DNA of 7,918 bases. Source: an uncultured Peptococcaceae bacterium (GTDB taxonomy: Bacteria > Bacillota > Peptococcia > Peptococcales > Peptococcaceae). Below, one piece after another: positions 1-5,130 of the stretch. The notes under the pieces are model-generated. The model made no database searches and was not told the origin of the DNA. It worked only from the letters and a program-made list of their open reading frames with translations. The translations under genes were made by a program, and so were the position numbers. The stretch spans positions 1 through 7,918 of the forward strand of contig CAMFFG010000044.1 in assembly GCA_945949655.1 (NCBI GenBank), in the 5' to 3' direction. Every line of letters begins with the position of its first letter. The first letter of the stretch is position 1.

Positions 1-60
1 CAATATTCAGACGCTCTCTATAAAGCAGGCAGAATCATCACAGAAATTCTATCTATTTAG
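1..60 (+). CDS. Possible C-terminal end of an unidentified plus-strand gene
   Basis: Frame 1 is open from the window edge to a TAG at 58-60 and reads QYSDALYKAGRIITEILSI. This looks like a plausible amphipathic C-terminal helix. The stretch is less AT-rich than the 61-135 spacer that follows, and a bidirectional-looking hairpin terminator separates it from convergent jag. Nineteen codons are far too few to assign a family, and frame 2 is also open here (to a TAG near 100), so this is only a suggestion. No minus-strand start of mnmE, the usual next gene after jag, is seen in this stretch. Confidence 0.2.
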   Translation, partial: QYSDALYKAGRIITEILSI

Positions 61-133
61 CGGAAGTAACTGCTATCGCCAACACACTATCGGCATAATG
101 TAGAAAAAACAATTTAAAAAGTATTATCTAAAC

Positions 134-179
134 AAAACAGGCTATGCAACCTCTATGAGCAGAGATTGCACAGCCTGTT
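134..179 (-). terminator. Rho-independent terminator of the rpmH-jag operon
   Basis: A long interrupted hairpin: AACAGGCT (136-143) pairs with AGCCTGTT (172-179), then TGCAA/TTGCA (145-149 with 166-170), then CTCT/AGAG (151-154 with 161-164), around a 6-nt loop. Two single mismatches separate the three blocks. Read on the minus strand it is followed by TTGTTTAG, a modest U-rich tail, 9 nt after the jag stop. Read on the plus strand the tail is ACAATTTTC, so it may also stop a convergent plus-strand transcript. Confidence 0.8.
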
Positions 180-187
180 ACAATTTT

Positions 188-1129
188 CTATTCCTGATTT
201 AATTCTTTTCTTTTATTATTTTCTTTGACTTCCGGCACGATCACTACTTTGCGGTACGGTTCTTCCCCTTCGCTGTAGGTGGATACCCGACGGTCATTTT
301 GCAGTGCCATATGAATGATCCGTCTTTCCTGCGGATTCATCGGTTCCAGCACCACTTTCTGGCCGGTCTTTCTGGCCTTGGCAGCCAGCTTGTGACTCAG
401 CCCGATCAGAGTTTCTTCCCGTTTTGCCCGGTAATTTTCGATGTCAATGATCCCTTTTATCTTAGCTGTATTCTTTTCGTTGATCACCAGATTCAGCAGA
501 AACTGCAGAGAATCCAGTGTGTCACCCCGCCGTCCGATCAGAATGCCCAGATTTTTGCCTTTTAAATCAAAAACCAGATAGCCGTTTTTTTCTTTTACAT
601 CAATGGTAACGTCCAGCTTCATTTCTTCAAAAATTTTGCTTAAAAACGCACGGCCTTTTTCTTCTGCATGAGCCAGCACTTCTTTCCGATCAGCCTTTTC
701 CACCGGTTTGGATACTGTTTCTGCCTGCGGTGTCTCTACAACCGCTGCAGACTGTTCTTCTGCCGTTTTTTCTACTTCTTCTGCAGGATCCGCAGTTTCT
801 TTTAACTCTGCTGCTTCACCCGTTTCAGTCTCAGGCTGTTTTACTTCTGCTGCTGTTTTAGCTGCTGGCTGTTCTTTTTTTTCCACAACCGGCTGTTTTG
901 GCTGTTCCTCTTTCCGTTCTTCCCGGATATCAGCCACGATATCTTTTAATTCTTCAATCACTTTTTTTCTGACACGCACCACAGCATCCCGCTGTCCAAA
1001 GCCTAAAAACCCTCTGGAAGGCTGTGTCACTACTTCATATTCAATATCATCACGGGTCAGCATCATCTCATTTAATGCTTTTTCCAACGCTTCTTCAATA
1101 GATTTTGCGGTATATTCTTTTCCGGACAT
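188..1129 (-). CDS. jag: Jag/KhpB family RNA-binding protein (Jag_N, KH, R3H)
   Basis: Predicted cytoplasmic RNA-binding protein of the Jag (KhpB/EloR) family; in other Firmicutes KhpB partners KhpA and affects cell elongation and division. Read as 313 aa from the ATG at 1129: this start has AAGGAG nine nt upstream, whereas the in-frame ATG at 1138 would sit directly against the Shine-Dalgarno. Residues 1-55 match the Jag N-terminal domain (SGKEYTAKSIEEAL, then RGFLGFGQRDAVVRV). Residues about 58-148 are a low-complexity Glu/Lys/Ala/Pro linker. A type II KH domain follows with its GXXG loop as GRRG (about 199-202), then an R3H domain with the R-x3-H pattern in ERRIIHMAL (about 268-276). The Shine-Dalgarno nearly abuts the yidC stop (17 nt between genes), suggesting translational coupling; jag is last in the operon before a terminator. 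Confidence 0.95.
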   Translation of the reverse strand: MSGKEYTAKSIEEALEKALNEMMLTRDDIEYEVVTQPSRGFLGFGQRDAVVRVRKKVIEELKDIVADIREERKEEQPKQPVVEKKEQPAAKTAAEVKQPETETGEAAELKETADPAEEVEKTAEEQSAAVVETPQAETVSKPVEKADRKEVLAHAEEKGRAFLSKIFEEMKLDVTIDVKEKNGYLVFDLKGKNLGILIGRRGDTLDSLQFLLNLVINEKNTAKIKGIIDIENYRAKREETLIGLSHKLAAKARKTGQKVVLEPMNPQERRIIHMALQNDRRVSTYSEGEEPYRKVVIVPEVKENNKRKELNQE

Positions 1130-1146
1130 GAAAATCATCTCCTTCG

Positions 1147-1983
1147 TTATTCTTCATGTTCCTCAACTGCAGGCTCTGTTTCTGTAACTTCTTTTTTCTT
1201 TGCTTTTCCTGCTGTTGCTTTTTTAGCGGTCATTTTCGCTTTCTTCTCAGCGATCCGTTTTTCTTTTTCAGCAGCTTCCCGTTCAGCCCGGGCTTCCATT
1301 TCCTTGCGTTTCTGTTTATTCATAAAGAACTGCTGTACAATGCTTAAAATACTGAAAAATGCCCAGTACAGGCACAGCCCGGCCGGCATGCTCCAGCATA
1401 CAAACAGCATCATGGCAGGCATTACATACAGCATAGTCTTCATGGTTGGATTTTCTGCGGCAGACGGTGTTGTAGCCATGCTGATCTTCTGCTGTAAAAA
1501 CATGGTCAGTGCAACCAGCACAGGCAGAATAAAGAACGGGTCTTTCTCACCCAGATTTGGGATCCAGAAAAACGCAGCATGTTCCAGTGGTTGAAAATCA
1601 TACTGACGCAGTGCAGCAAACAGACCAATCAGGATGGGCATCTGGATCAGCAGTGGCAGACAGCCTGCCATCGGATTGATGTCGTACTCCTTGTAGAGTT
1701 TCATAACCTCTTCGTTCATTTTTTCCGGATTATTTTTATATTTTTTCTGCAGATATTCCAGCTTTGGCTGAACTTCCTGCATATTCATGGTCGATTTCAT
1801 CTGCTTCTGCATCAGAGGATATAAAATAATCTTTATCAGAATCGAAATCATAATAATTGCCAGCGCATAGCTTGGAAAACCGATCGCTACAGTTAACTGA
1901 TATAACGCAGTGATCACTTTTTCAATGATATCGGCAACCGGCTGTAAAAACGAATAAATCCCCATACCACCGTCATTGTTCAT
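1147..1983 (-). CDS. yidC: YidC/Oxa1 membrane protein insertase
   Basis: Inserts and folds membrane proteins, alone or with SecYEG. The 278-aa protein shows the five-helix YidC core: TM1 about 37-57, a charged cytoplasmic hairpin 58-103 (QPKLEYLQKKYKNNPEKMNEE), TM2 about 106-126 after the NPMAGCLP motif, TM3 about 149-165, TM4 about 184-199 and TM5 about 202-220. A basic, Lys/Glu/Ala-rich tail (221-278) could contact the ribosome. Unlike the Bacillus paralogues SpoIIIJ and YqjG, there is no signal peptide or lipobox. The groove arginine of the family appears replaced by lysine (about Lys51, LIKIILYPLM), a conservative change. Start choice is uncertain: ATG 1983 has only a weak GATAGG upstream, and ATG 1965 (MGIYSFLQPV) would also make a typical N-terminus. 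An in-frame TAA at 2008-2010 rules out longer forms. Confidence 0.96.
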   Translation of the reverse strand: MNNDGGMGIYSFLQPVADIIEKVITALYQLTVAIGFPSYALAIIMISILIKIILYPLMQKQMKSTMNMQEVQPKLEYLQKKYKNNPEKMNEEVMKLYKEYDINPMAGCLPLLIQMPILIGLFAALRQYDFQPLEHAAFFWIPNLGEKDPFFILPVLVALTMFLQQKISMATTPSAAENPTMKTMLYVMPAMMLFVCWSMPAGLCLYWAFFSILSIVQQFFMNKQKRKEMEARAEREAAEKEKRIAEKKAKMTAKKATAGKAKKKEVTETEPAVEEHEE

Positions 1984-2014
1984 GCATTCATAGCCTATCT
2001 CTTTTTCTTATGTG

Positions 2015-2039
2015 AAAAAAAACAGGCGCTCCACCTCCT
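2015..2039 (-). promoter_or_regulatory. Small hairpin with U8 run and Shine-Dalgarno-like AGGAGG in the yidD-yidC spacer
   Basis: Read on the minus strand, an AGGAGG (2039-2034) follows the yidD stop. AGGTG (2036-2032) can pair with CGCCT (2028-2024) over a GAG loop, followed by an eight-U run (2022-2015). This resembles a weak terminator or attenuator that would also hide the AGGAGG. A GTG inside the motif opens a nine-codon frame ending in TAA at 2008-2010, but it overlaps its own Shine-Dalgarno. No obvious gene is served by this AGGAGG, which is about 50 nt from the yidC start. Confidence 0.35.
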
Positions 2040-2043
2040 AATA

Positions 2044-2280
2044 TTATTTTACAGGGTCATATCCACCAGGATGAAACGGATGACATTTGCAGATCCGCTT
2101 GACGGCCATCCATCCGCCCTTTAAAAATCCATATTTGCTGACCGCTTCATAAGCATACTGTGAACAGGTCGGATAAAACCGGCAGGTCGGCTGCATTTTT
2201 AAGGCCGACAGATAGTTCCGGTAAAACTGAATCAGAAACAAAAGTATCTTTTTTGGCAGTTCAATCAATCCAGACACCAC
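2044..2280 (-). CDS. yidD: Membrane protein insertion efficiency factor YidD
   Basis: Small YidD family protein (78 aa; the family is usually 70-85 aa), thought to help YidC-dependent membrane insertion at the inner face of the membrane. The family signature is intact: [18 protein letters not shown], an amphipathic N-terminal segment, then [14 protein letters not shown], then a C-terminal [14 protein letters not shown]. Cysteines are at 33, 39, 64 and 66. The gene overlaps the 3' end of rnpA by 20 nt in another frame, so expression is probably coupled to rnpA. The start is a GTG at 2280 with only a weak GGAAAA upstream; a TTG four codons later is an alternative. It lies between rnpA and yidC, the usual place. 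Confidence 0.95.
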   Translation of the reverse strand: MVSGLIELPKKILLFLIQFYRNYLSALKMQPTCRFYPTCSQYAYEAVSKYGFLKGGWMAVKRICKCHPFHPGGYDPVK

Positions 2281-2602
2281 TTTTCCGCAATAAATATTTC
2301 ACATTTTTCTCCAACTCATGATAGCCAAGCTCCGTCACCGGAACCCGGGTCAGAATGATCAGGTCATATCCAGGTTTGATATGCTGCAGATTATGCCGCA
2401 CGATCTCCCGCAATCTGCGCTTGTAATAGTTCCGCACATTGGCCTTGCCCACTTTTTTGGAGATAGAAAATCCGATCCGGATCCCATCGCCCTTATTTGC
2501 TTTGGGATAAAGCACCAGATACCTGCTGGATACCGATTTGGCACTGCGATATACTTTTCTGAAATCAGCATTTTTTCTTAGTCTGTATTCCTTTTTCAGC
2601 AT
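2261..2602 (-). CDS. rnpA: Ribonuclease P protein component
   Basis: Protein subunit of RNase P; it binds the catalytic RNA and the 5' leader of pre-tRNAs during maturation. The 113-aa length is normal. The family fold is recognisable from [18 protein letters not shown] (1-18), [14 protein letters not shown] (45-58), the basic helix [11 protein letters not shown] (59-69) and GYDLIILTR (78-86). In the central RNR-type motif the third position is Tyr59 instead of the common arginine (R57-N58-Y59-Y60-K61-R62); neighbouring Arg/Lys residues are kept. The ATG at 2602 has CTGGAGGG six to seven nt upstream. It follows rpmH after an 80-nt spacer containing a hairpin and overlaps yidD downstream. Confidence 0.97.
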   Translation of the reverse strand: MLKKEYRLRKNADFRKVYRSAKSVSSRYLVLYPKANKGDGIRIGFSISKKVGKANVRNYYKRRLREIVRHNLQHIKPGYDLIILTRVPVTELGYHELEKNVKYLLRKSGVWID

Positions 2603-2635
2603 CAGAAACCCTCCAGAAAAATGCCTGAATAATAT

Positions 2636-2658
2636 AAAAAGGCCACATGGGCCTTTTC
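2636..2658 (-). terminator. Hairpin terminator or attenuator between rpmH and rnpA
   Basis: GGCC at 2641-2644 pairs with GGCC at 2650-2653, extended by AAAA (2637-2640) against TTTT (2654-2657), giving an 8-bp stem with a 5-nt loop. On the minus strand it ends in TTTTTATATT, the form of an intrinsic terminator. It lies 25 nt after the rpmH stop and 34 nt before the rnpA start. Because no second promoter is evident, partial read-through is the likely way rnpA is expressed. Confidence 0.7.
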
Positions 2659-2682
2659 TTTAAGAGCTATATTTTGAAAAAA

Positions 2683-2817
2683 TTAAGCGCTTAATCTTTT
2701 TCTCCCTTTTGCTCTTCTTCTTTTGAGTACATTTCTACCATTGGCGCTTAACATTCTTCTTCTGAAGCCATGAACTCTTTTGTGTTTTTTATTTTTTGGT
2801 TGATAGGTTCTTTTCAC
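2683..2817 (-). CDS. rpmH: 50S ribosomal protein L34
   Basis: A 44-aa protein, exactly the usual length for bL34, a very basic component of the large ribosomal subunit. It begins [20 protein letters not shown] and ends [16 protein letters not shown], both strong family signatures. The start is GTG (2815-2817), preceded by GGGAGGT (2832-2826) with 8-nt spacing. It is first in the minus-strand operon and has a strong promoter about 85 nt upstream. The codons are AT-rich (AAA, AGA), unlike the GC-richer dnaA and dnaN genes, as is common for highly expressed ribosomal genes. Confidence 0.98.
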   Translation of the reverse strand: MKRTYQPKNKKHKRVHGFRRRMLSANGRNVLKRRRAKGRKRLSA

Positions 2818-2900
2818 CGTACAACACCTCCCTTTTTTACTTTCTGGCAGACTATCGCAATCTTACGATCAAACGATTAAAATTACATTTACAATTAAGT

Positions 2901-2929
2901 ATTATATAATATTGAAATAACGAGGTCAA
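2901..2929 (-). promoter_or_regulatory. Sigma-A-type promoter of rpmH
   Basis: On the minus strand, TTGACC (2929-2924) is followed by a 17-nt spacer and a perfect TATAAT (2906-2901). Transcription would start near 2894, giving a leader of about 77 nt before the rpmH GTG. This is the best promoter match in the window. Confidence 0.8.
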
Positions 2930-2983
2930 GAGCTTGTCACCATTTTTCTCCGCTATTTTTGCAAGAAAATCATCGTTTTTCCG

Positions 2984-3000
2984 GTAAAAAAATTTTTTAC
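2984..3000. repeat. A/T-tract palindrome in the rpmH-dnaA intergenic region
   Basis: A perfect 8-bp inverted repeat, GTAAAAAA and TTTTTTAC, around a single A. Such fused A/T tracts are rigid or intrinsically curved DNA. It sits between the divergent rpmH and dnaA promoters. It is not preceded by a gene end, so a terminator role is unlikely. The surrounding 2930-3150 stretch holds no gene that I can support. Confidence 0.5.
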
Positions 3001-3018
3001 TGTTGTCTCATTCTGTTA

Positions 3019-3077
3019 AAAGAACGCAGGTGCGGTTTCTTATTTTCTCTTAAAATCCACATACATCTGCGTTCTTT
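3019..3077. repeat. Long inverted repeat upstream of the oriC box cluster
   Basis: AAAGAACGCAG (3019-3029) is perfectly repeated in inverse at CTGCGTTCTTT (3067-3077). The stem extends by GTG (3030-3032) against CAT (3064-3066) with one wobble, giving 14 pairs and a 31-nt loop. The loop contains a weak DnaA-box-like AAATCCACA (3053-3061). Both outward flanks are T-rich on their 3' side, so it could act as a terminator in either direction, a small RNA, or an extruded origin element. No ORF explains it. Confidence 0.6.
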
Positions 3078-3153
3078 CGTCTCTATGCTGTCTCTCTCTA
3101 TTTATACAGAAAAGCAGATTTTCTGACAGTATTCTTCGCTTCTTTTATGCACT

Positions 3154-3291
3154 TGTGGATAATTTTTAACGGTTTTCTGAAAAACTTGTTGATAATTTAC
3201 GCTGTTTCTGCTATTATTTTAAGGTATTCTTTTTATTTTTGTGGATAAACCACCAACTTATCAACAGTTTTTGTGGATAAGTTGTGGACAT
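3154..3291. other. oriC: oriC, upstream DnaA-box cluster (incA/B-like)
   Basis: Matches to TTATNCACA or close variants: TGTGGATAA at 3154-3162, 3240-3248 and 3272-3280 (consensus box on the minus strand), TGTTGATAA at 3187-3195, TTATCAACA at 3258-3266 (plus strand), and a weaker TGTGGACAT at 3283-3291. The 3240 and 3258 boxes face each other across 9 nt. The surrounding DNA is AT-rich. Together with the cluster after dnaA this makes a bipartite origin of the Bacillus subtilis type. Several boxes lie downstream of the predicted dnaA transcription start, so they can also mediate repression by DnaA. Confidence 0.9.
3189..3217 (+). promoter_or_regulatory. dnaA promoter, -35 inside a DnaA box
   Basis: TTGATA (3189-3194) and TATTAT (3212-3217), each one base from consensus, are separated by 17 nt. 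Transcription would start near 3224, leaving a leader of about 155 nt that contains four DnaA boxes. The -35 lies within the box at 3187-3195, so bound DnaA would compete with RNA polymerase. This is consistent with the known autoregulation of dnaA. Confidence 0.6.
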
Positions 3292-3379
3292 TTTTTAATG
3301 TACTTTTTTATTGTATTTTTTTAATTGCTGCAATACTGCCGACGGGGGGCTCGGTTTTTGCAGATGTGGGGGAATTTGC

Positions 3380-4816
3380 ATGATCGACGCAAATAACAAT
3401 ATGAACACCATCATCTGGAACAATGCATTAAAGCTTCTGGAAAATGATCTGAACAAACCAACCTTTGACACCTGGTTTAAAGCGACAGAGCTGGCCGCAT
3501 ATTACGGTGAAAATATCATCATTAAAGTTCAGAATGATTTTGCAAAAAATAATCTGGAGAACAACTATTTTAATTTGATCAGGCATCATCTGGAAGCCAT
3601 GCTGAACCATCCGGTCAAGATCCAGTTTGTCACACCGCAGGAAAAAGACCAGGCCATCGAGCAGCTGTTTCAGCAGCAGGGATACACCGAAGAGGACTAC
3701 ACCCAGCCGGAAGATGAACCACAGGCGGTGTTTGAAACCCAGGCAGCTCCGGTCGAACCGGTCCAAGTACCAATCCGCAACACGGGGCTGAACCCCAAAT
3801 ATACCTTTGATACCTTTGTGGTAGGCAGCAGCAACCGCATGACCCATGCAGTCTGCCTGGGTGTTGCCGACAATATCGCCCAGGCCAAGGAAAAGCGGAT
3901 CTACAATCCGTTATTTATCTACGGCGGCGCCGGGCTGGGCAAGACCCACCTGATGCACGCCATCGGCAATCATATCCTGCAGCGCAAGCCTGACACAAAA
4001 ATCACCTATCTTTCATCGGAAACCTTTACCAATGAAATGATCGATGCCATCAAAGATAACAAAAATAAAGAATTTCGCGACAAATACCGGCATGTGGATG
4101 TGCTGCTGATCGACGATATCCAGTTTCTTTCCAAAAAAGAAGGGACCCAGGAGGAATTTTTCCATACCTTTAATACCCTGCGGGAAGCAGAAAAACAGAT
4201 CGTCATCTCCAGCGACCGTCCGCCAAATGAAATTCCCAAGCTGGAAGAACGTCTCCGTTCCCGGTTTAACCAGGGGCTTTTAACGGACATTCAGCCGCCG
4301 GATCTGGAAACCAGGATCGCTATCCTGCGCAAAAAGGCCCAGGCAGAAAATCTGGAGATCAGCAACGATGTGTTTGATTATATTGCCGAAAACATCAAAT
4401 CCAATATCCGGGAGCTGGAAGGCATGCTGACCCGTCTGTCCGCCTACTCCAATCTCAGCAAGCGAAAAATAGATCTGAATCTGACCAAAGAATGTCTGCA
4501 GAATCTGATCACCCCCAATGAGCCAGTGGTGGTCACCGGTGAGCGCATTCAGGAAAAAGTGGCAGAATATTATCAGATGCGGGTGGAAGACTTTAAAGCC
4601 AAAAAACGCACCAAAAATATTGCATTTCCAAGGCAGGTGGCCATGTATCTCTGCCGGGAAATGACCGATCTGTCACTGCCCAAGATCGGCGAGTTATTCG
4701 GCGGACGGGATCACACCACCGTGATCCACGCCTGCGAAAAAATCTCCGAAGAGCTGCGCAACGACCAGACCCTGCAGATGACCATCAATAAAATAAAAAA
4801 TTCCCTTACGGAGTGA
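3380..4816 (+). CDS. dnaA: Chromosomal replication initiator protein DnaA
   Basis: Origin-binding AAA+ ATPase that unwinds oriC and recruits the helicase. Read as 478 aa from ATG 3380, which has GGGGGA 6-7 nt upstream; the in-frame ATG at 3311 lies in the leader, lacks such a site and would add 23 residues unlike DnaA. Domain I spans about 1-85 (NTIIWNNALKLLENDLNKPT). A Gln/Glu/Pro-rich linker covers 86-135. Domain III holds Walker A GGAGLGKTH (182-190), Walker B LLIDD (242-246), sensor 1 IVISSDRPP (274-282), the arginine-finger region RLRSRFNQG (291-299) and sensor 2 NIRELEGML (342-350). Domain IV ends with the DnaA signature GGRDHTTVIHACEKI (441-455). All key residues are present. It is monocistronic by sequence, with a terminator directly after the stop. 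Confidence 0.99.
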   Translation: MIDANNNMNTIIWNNALKLLENDLNKPTFDTWFKATELAAYYGENIIIKVQNDFAKNNLENNYFNLIRHHLEAMLNHPVKIQFVTPQEKDQAIEQLFQQQGYTEEDYTQPEDEPQAVFETQAAPVEPVQVPIRNTGLNPKYTFDTFVVGSSNRMTHAVCLGVADNIAQAKEKRIYNPLFIYGGAGLGKTHLMHAIGNHILQRKPDTKITYLSSETFTNEMIDAIKDNKNKEFRDKYRHVDVLLIDDIQFLSKKEGTQEEFFHTFNTLREAEKQIVISSDRPPNEIPKLEERLRSRFNQGLLTDIQPPDLETRIAILRKKAQAENLEISNDVFDYIAENIKSNIRELEGMLTRLSAYSNLSKRKIDLNLTKECLQNLITPNEPVVVTGERIQEKVAEYYQMRVEDFKAKKRTKNIAFPRQVAMYLCREMTDLSLPKIGELFGGRDHTTVIHACEKISEELRNDQTLQMTINKIKNSLTE

Positions 4817-4820
4817 GGGA
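4802..4820 (+). other. Short hairpin spanning the dnaA stop codon
   Basis: TCCCTTAC (4802-4809) pairs with GTGAGGGA (4813-4820), 8 bp including one wobble, closing a 3-nt loop. The TGA stop (4814-4816) lies in the 3' arm. It sits 8 nt before the larger terminator hairpin, so the dnaA mRNA would end in two tandem stems. Confidence 0.4.
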
Positions 4821-4828
4821 CATGCTGC

Positions 4829-4863
4829 ATCCCGCAGAGCCAGCAAACCCTGCGGGATTTTTT
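4829..4863 (+). terminator. Rho-independent terminator of dnaA
   Basis: ATCCCGCAG (4829-4837) and CTGCGGGAT (4850-4858) form a perfect 9-bp stem with a 12-nt loop, followed by TTTTTT. It is 13 nt after the dnaA stop and would keep dnaA transcripts out of the downstream origin half. dnaN therefore needs its own promoter or read-through; I could not identify a convincing dnaN promoter. Confidence 0.9.
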
Positions 4864-4901
4864 ATGCCTGTTTTTTTCCGAAACCACAACAAAACATTGA
4901 A

Positions 4902-5065
4902 TGTGGATAATTTTTTTGATAAACTGTTAGTAACATGTGAATAACTGGATCAGTGGAAAAATCCTGTGGATTCTGTTGATAAATCAAACCCATTATCAAC
5001 ATGGTTATCTACAGGCGCAAACCCTTGTGGATACCGTGTTTCAGCTAGTTTTAAACATTTCCACA
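4902..5065. other. oriC: oriC, downstream DnaA-box cluster (incC-like)
   Basis: Boxes between dnaA and dnaN: TGTGGATAA 4902-4910, TGTGAATAA 4936-4944 and TGTTGATAA 4974-4982 (consensus on the minus strand); TTATCAACA 4993-5001 and TTATCTACA 5005-5013 (plus strand); TGTGGATAC 5026-5034; and weaker TGTGGATTC 4965-4973 and ATTTCCACA 5057-5065. The 4974 and 4993 boxes form a perfect inverted pair across 10 nt. The short frame open through 4937-5134 is best explained as chance within this cluster. Confidence 0.92.
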
Positions 5066-5099
5066 GTGCCTATTACTAATACTACTATAAATATATATC
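5066..5099 (+). other. DnaA-trio element and AT-rich unwinding region
   Basis: After the plus-oriented box ATTTCCACA (5057-5065) come a short GTGC spacer and then triplets CTA-TTA-CTA-ATA-CTA-CTA (5070-5087). Five of the six fit the [C/T]T[A/T] top-strand form of the DnaA-trio described in Bacillus subtilis. They lead directly into the tract TAAATATATAT (5088-5098 region). The box, GC spacer, trio and AT order and orientation match the known basal unwinding system. It lies about 30 nt upstream of dnaN. Confidence 0.85.
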
Positions 5100-5130
5100 A
5101 AGAAGAGGTAGAAGGAGCGCGTATCAGCTT

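Noticed and set aside
1130..1138. jag start three codons earlier (ATG 1138)
   Set aside because: It would directly abut the AAGGAG; the ATG at 1129 has the proper 9-nt spacing and matches the usual Jag N-terminus.
708..1187. 159-codon Ser/Ala-rich plus-strand frame opposite jag
   Set aside because: It is the antisense shadow of the Glu/Lys/Ala linker of Jag and has no independent support.
3311..3379. N-terminal extension of DnaA from an upstream ATG
   Set aside because: The 23 extra residues are Cys/Gly-rich and unlike DnaA, the ATG at 3311 lacks a ribosome site, and ATG 3380 has GGGGGA at good spacing.
2818..3379. CRISPR array or tRNA in the origin intergenic region
   Set aside because: The repeated 9-mers are DnaA boxes at irregular spacing and in both orientations; no cloverleaf was recognised.
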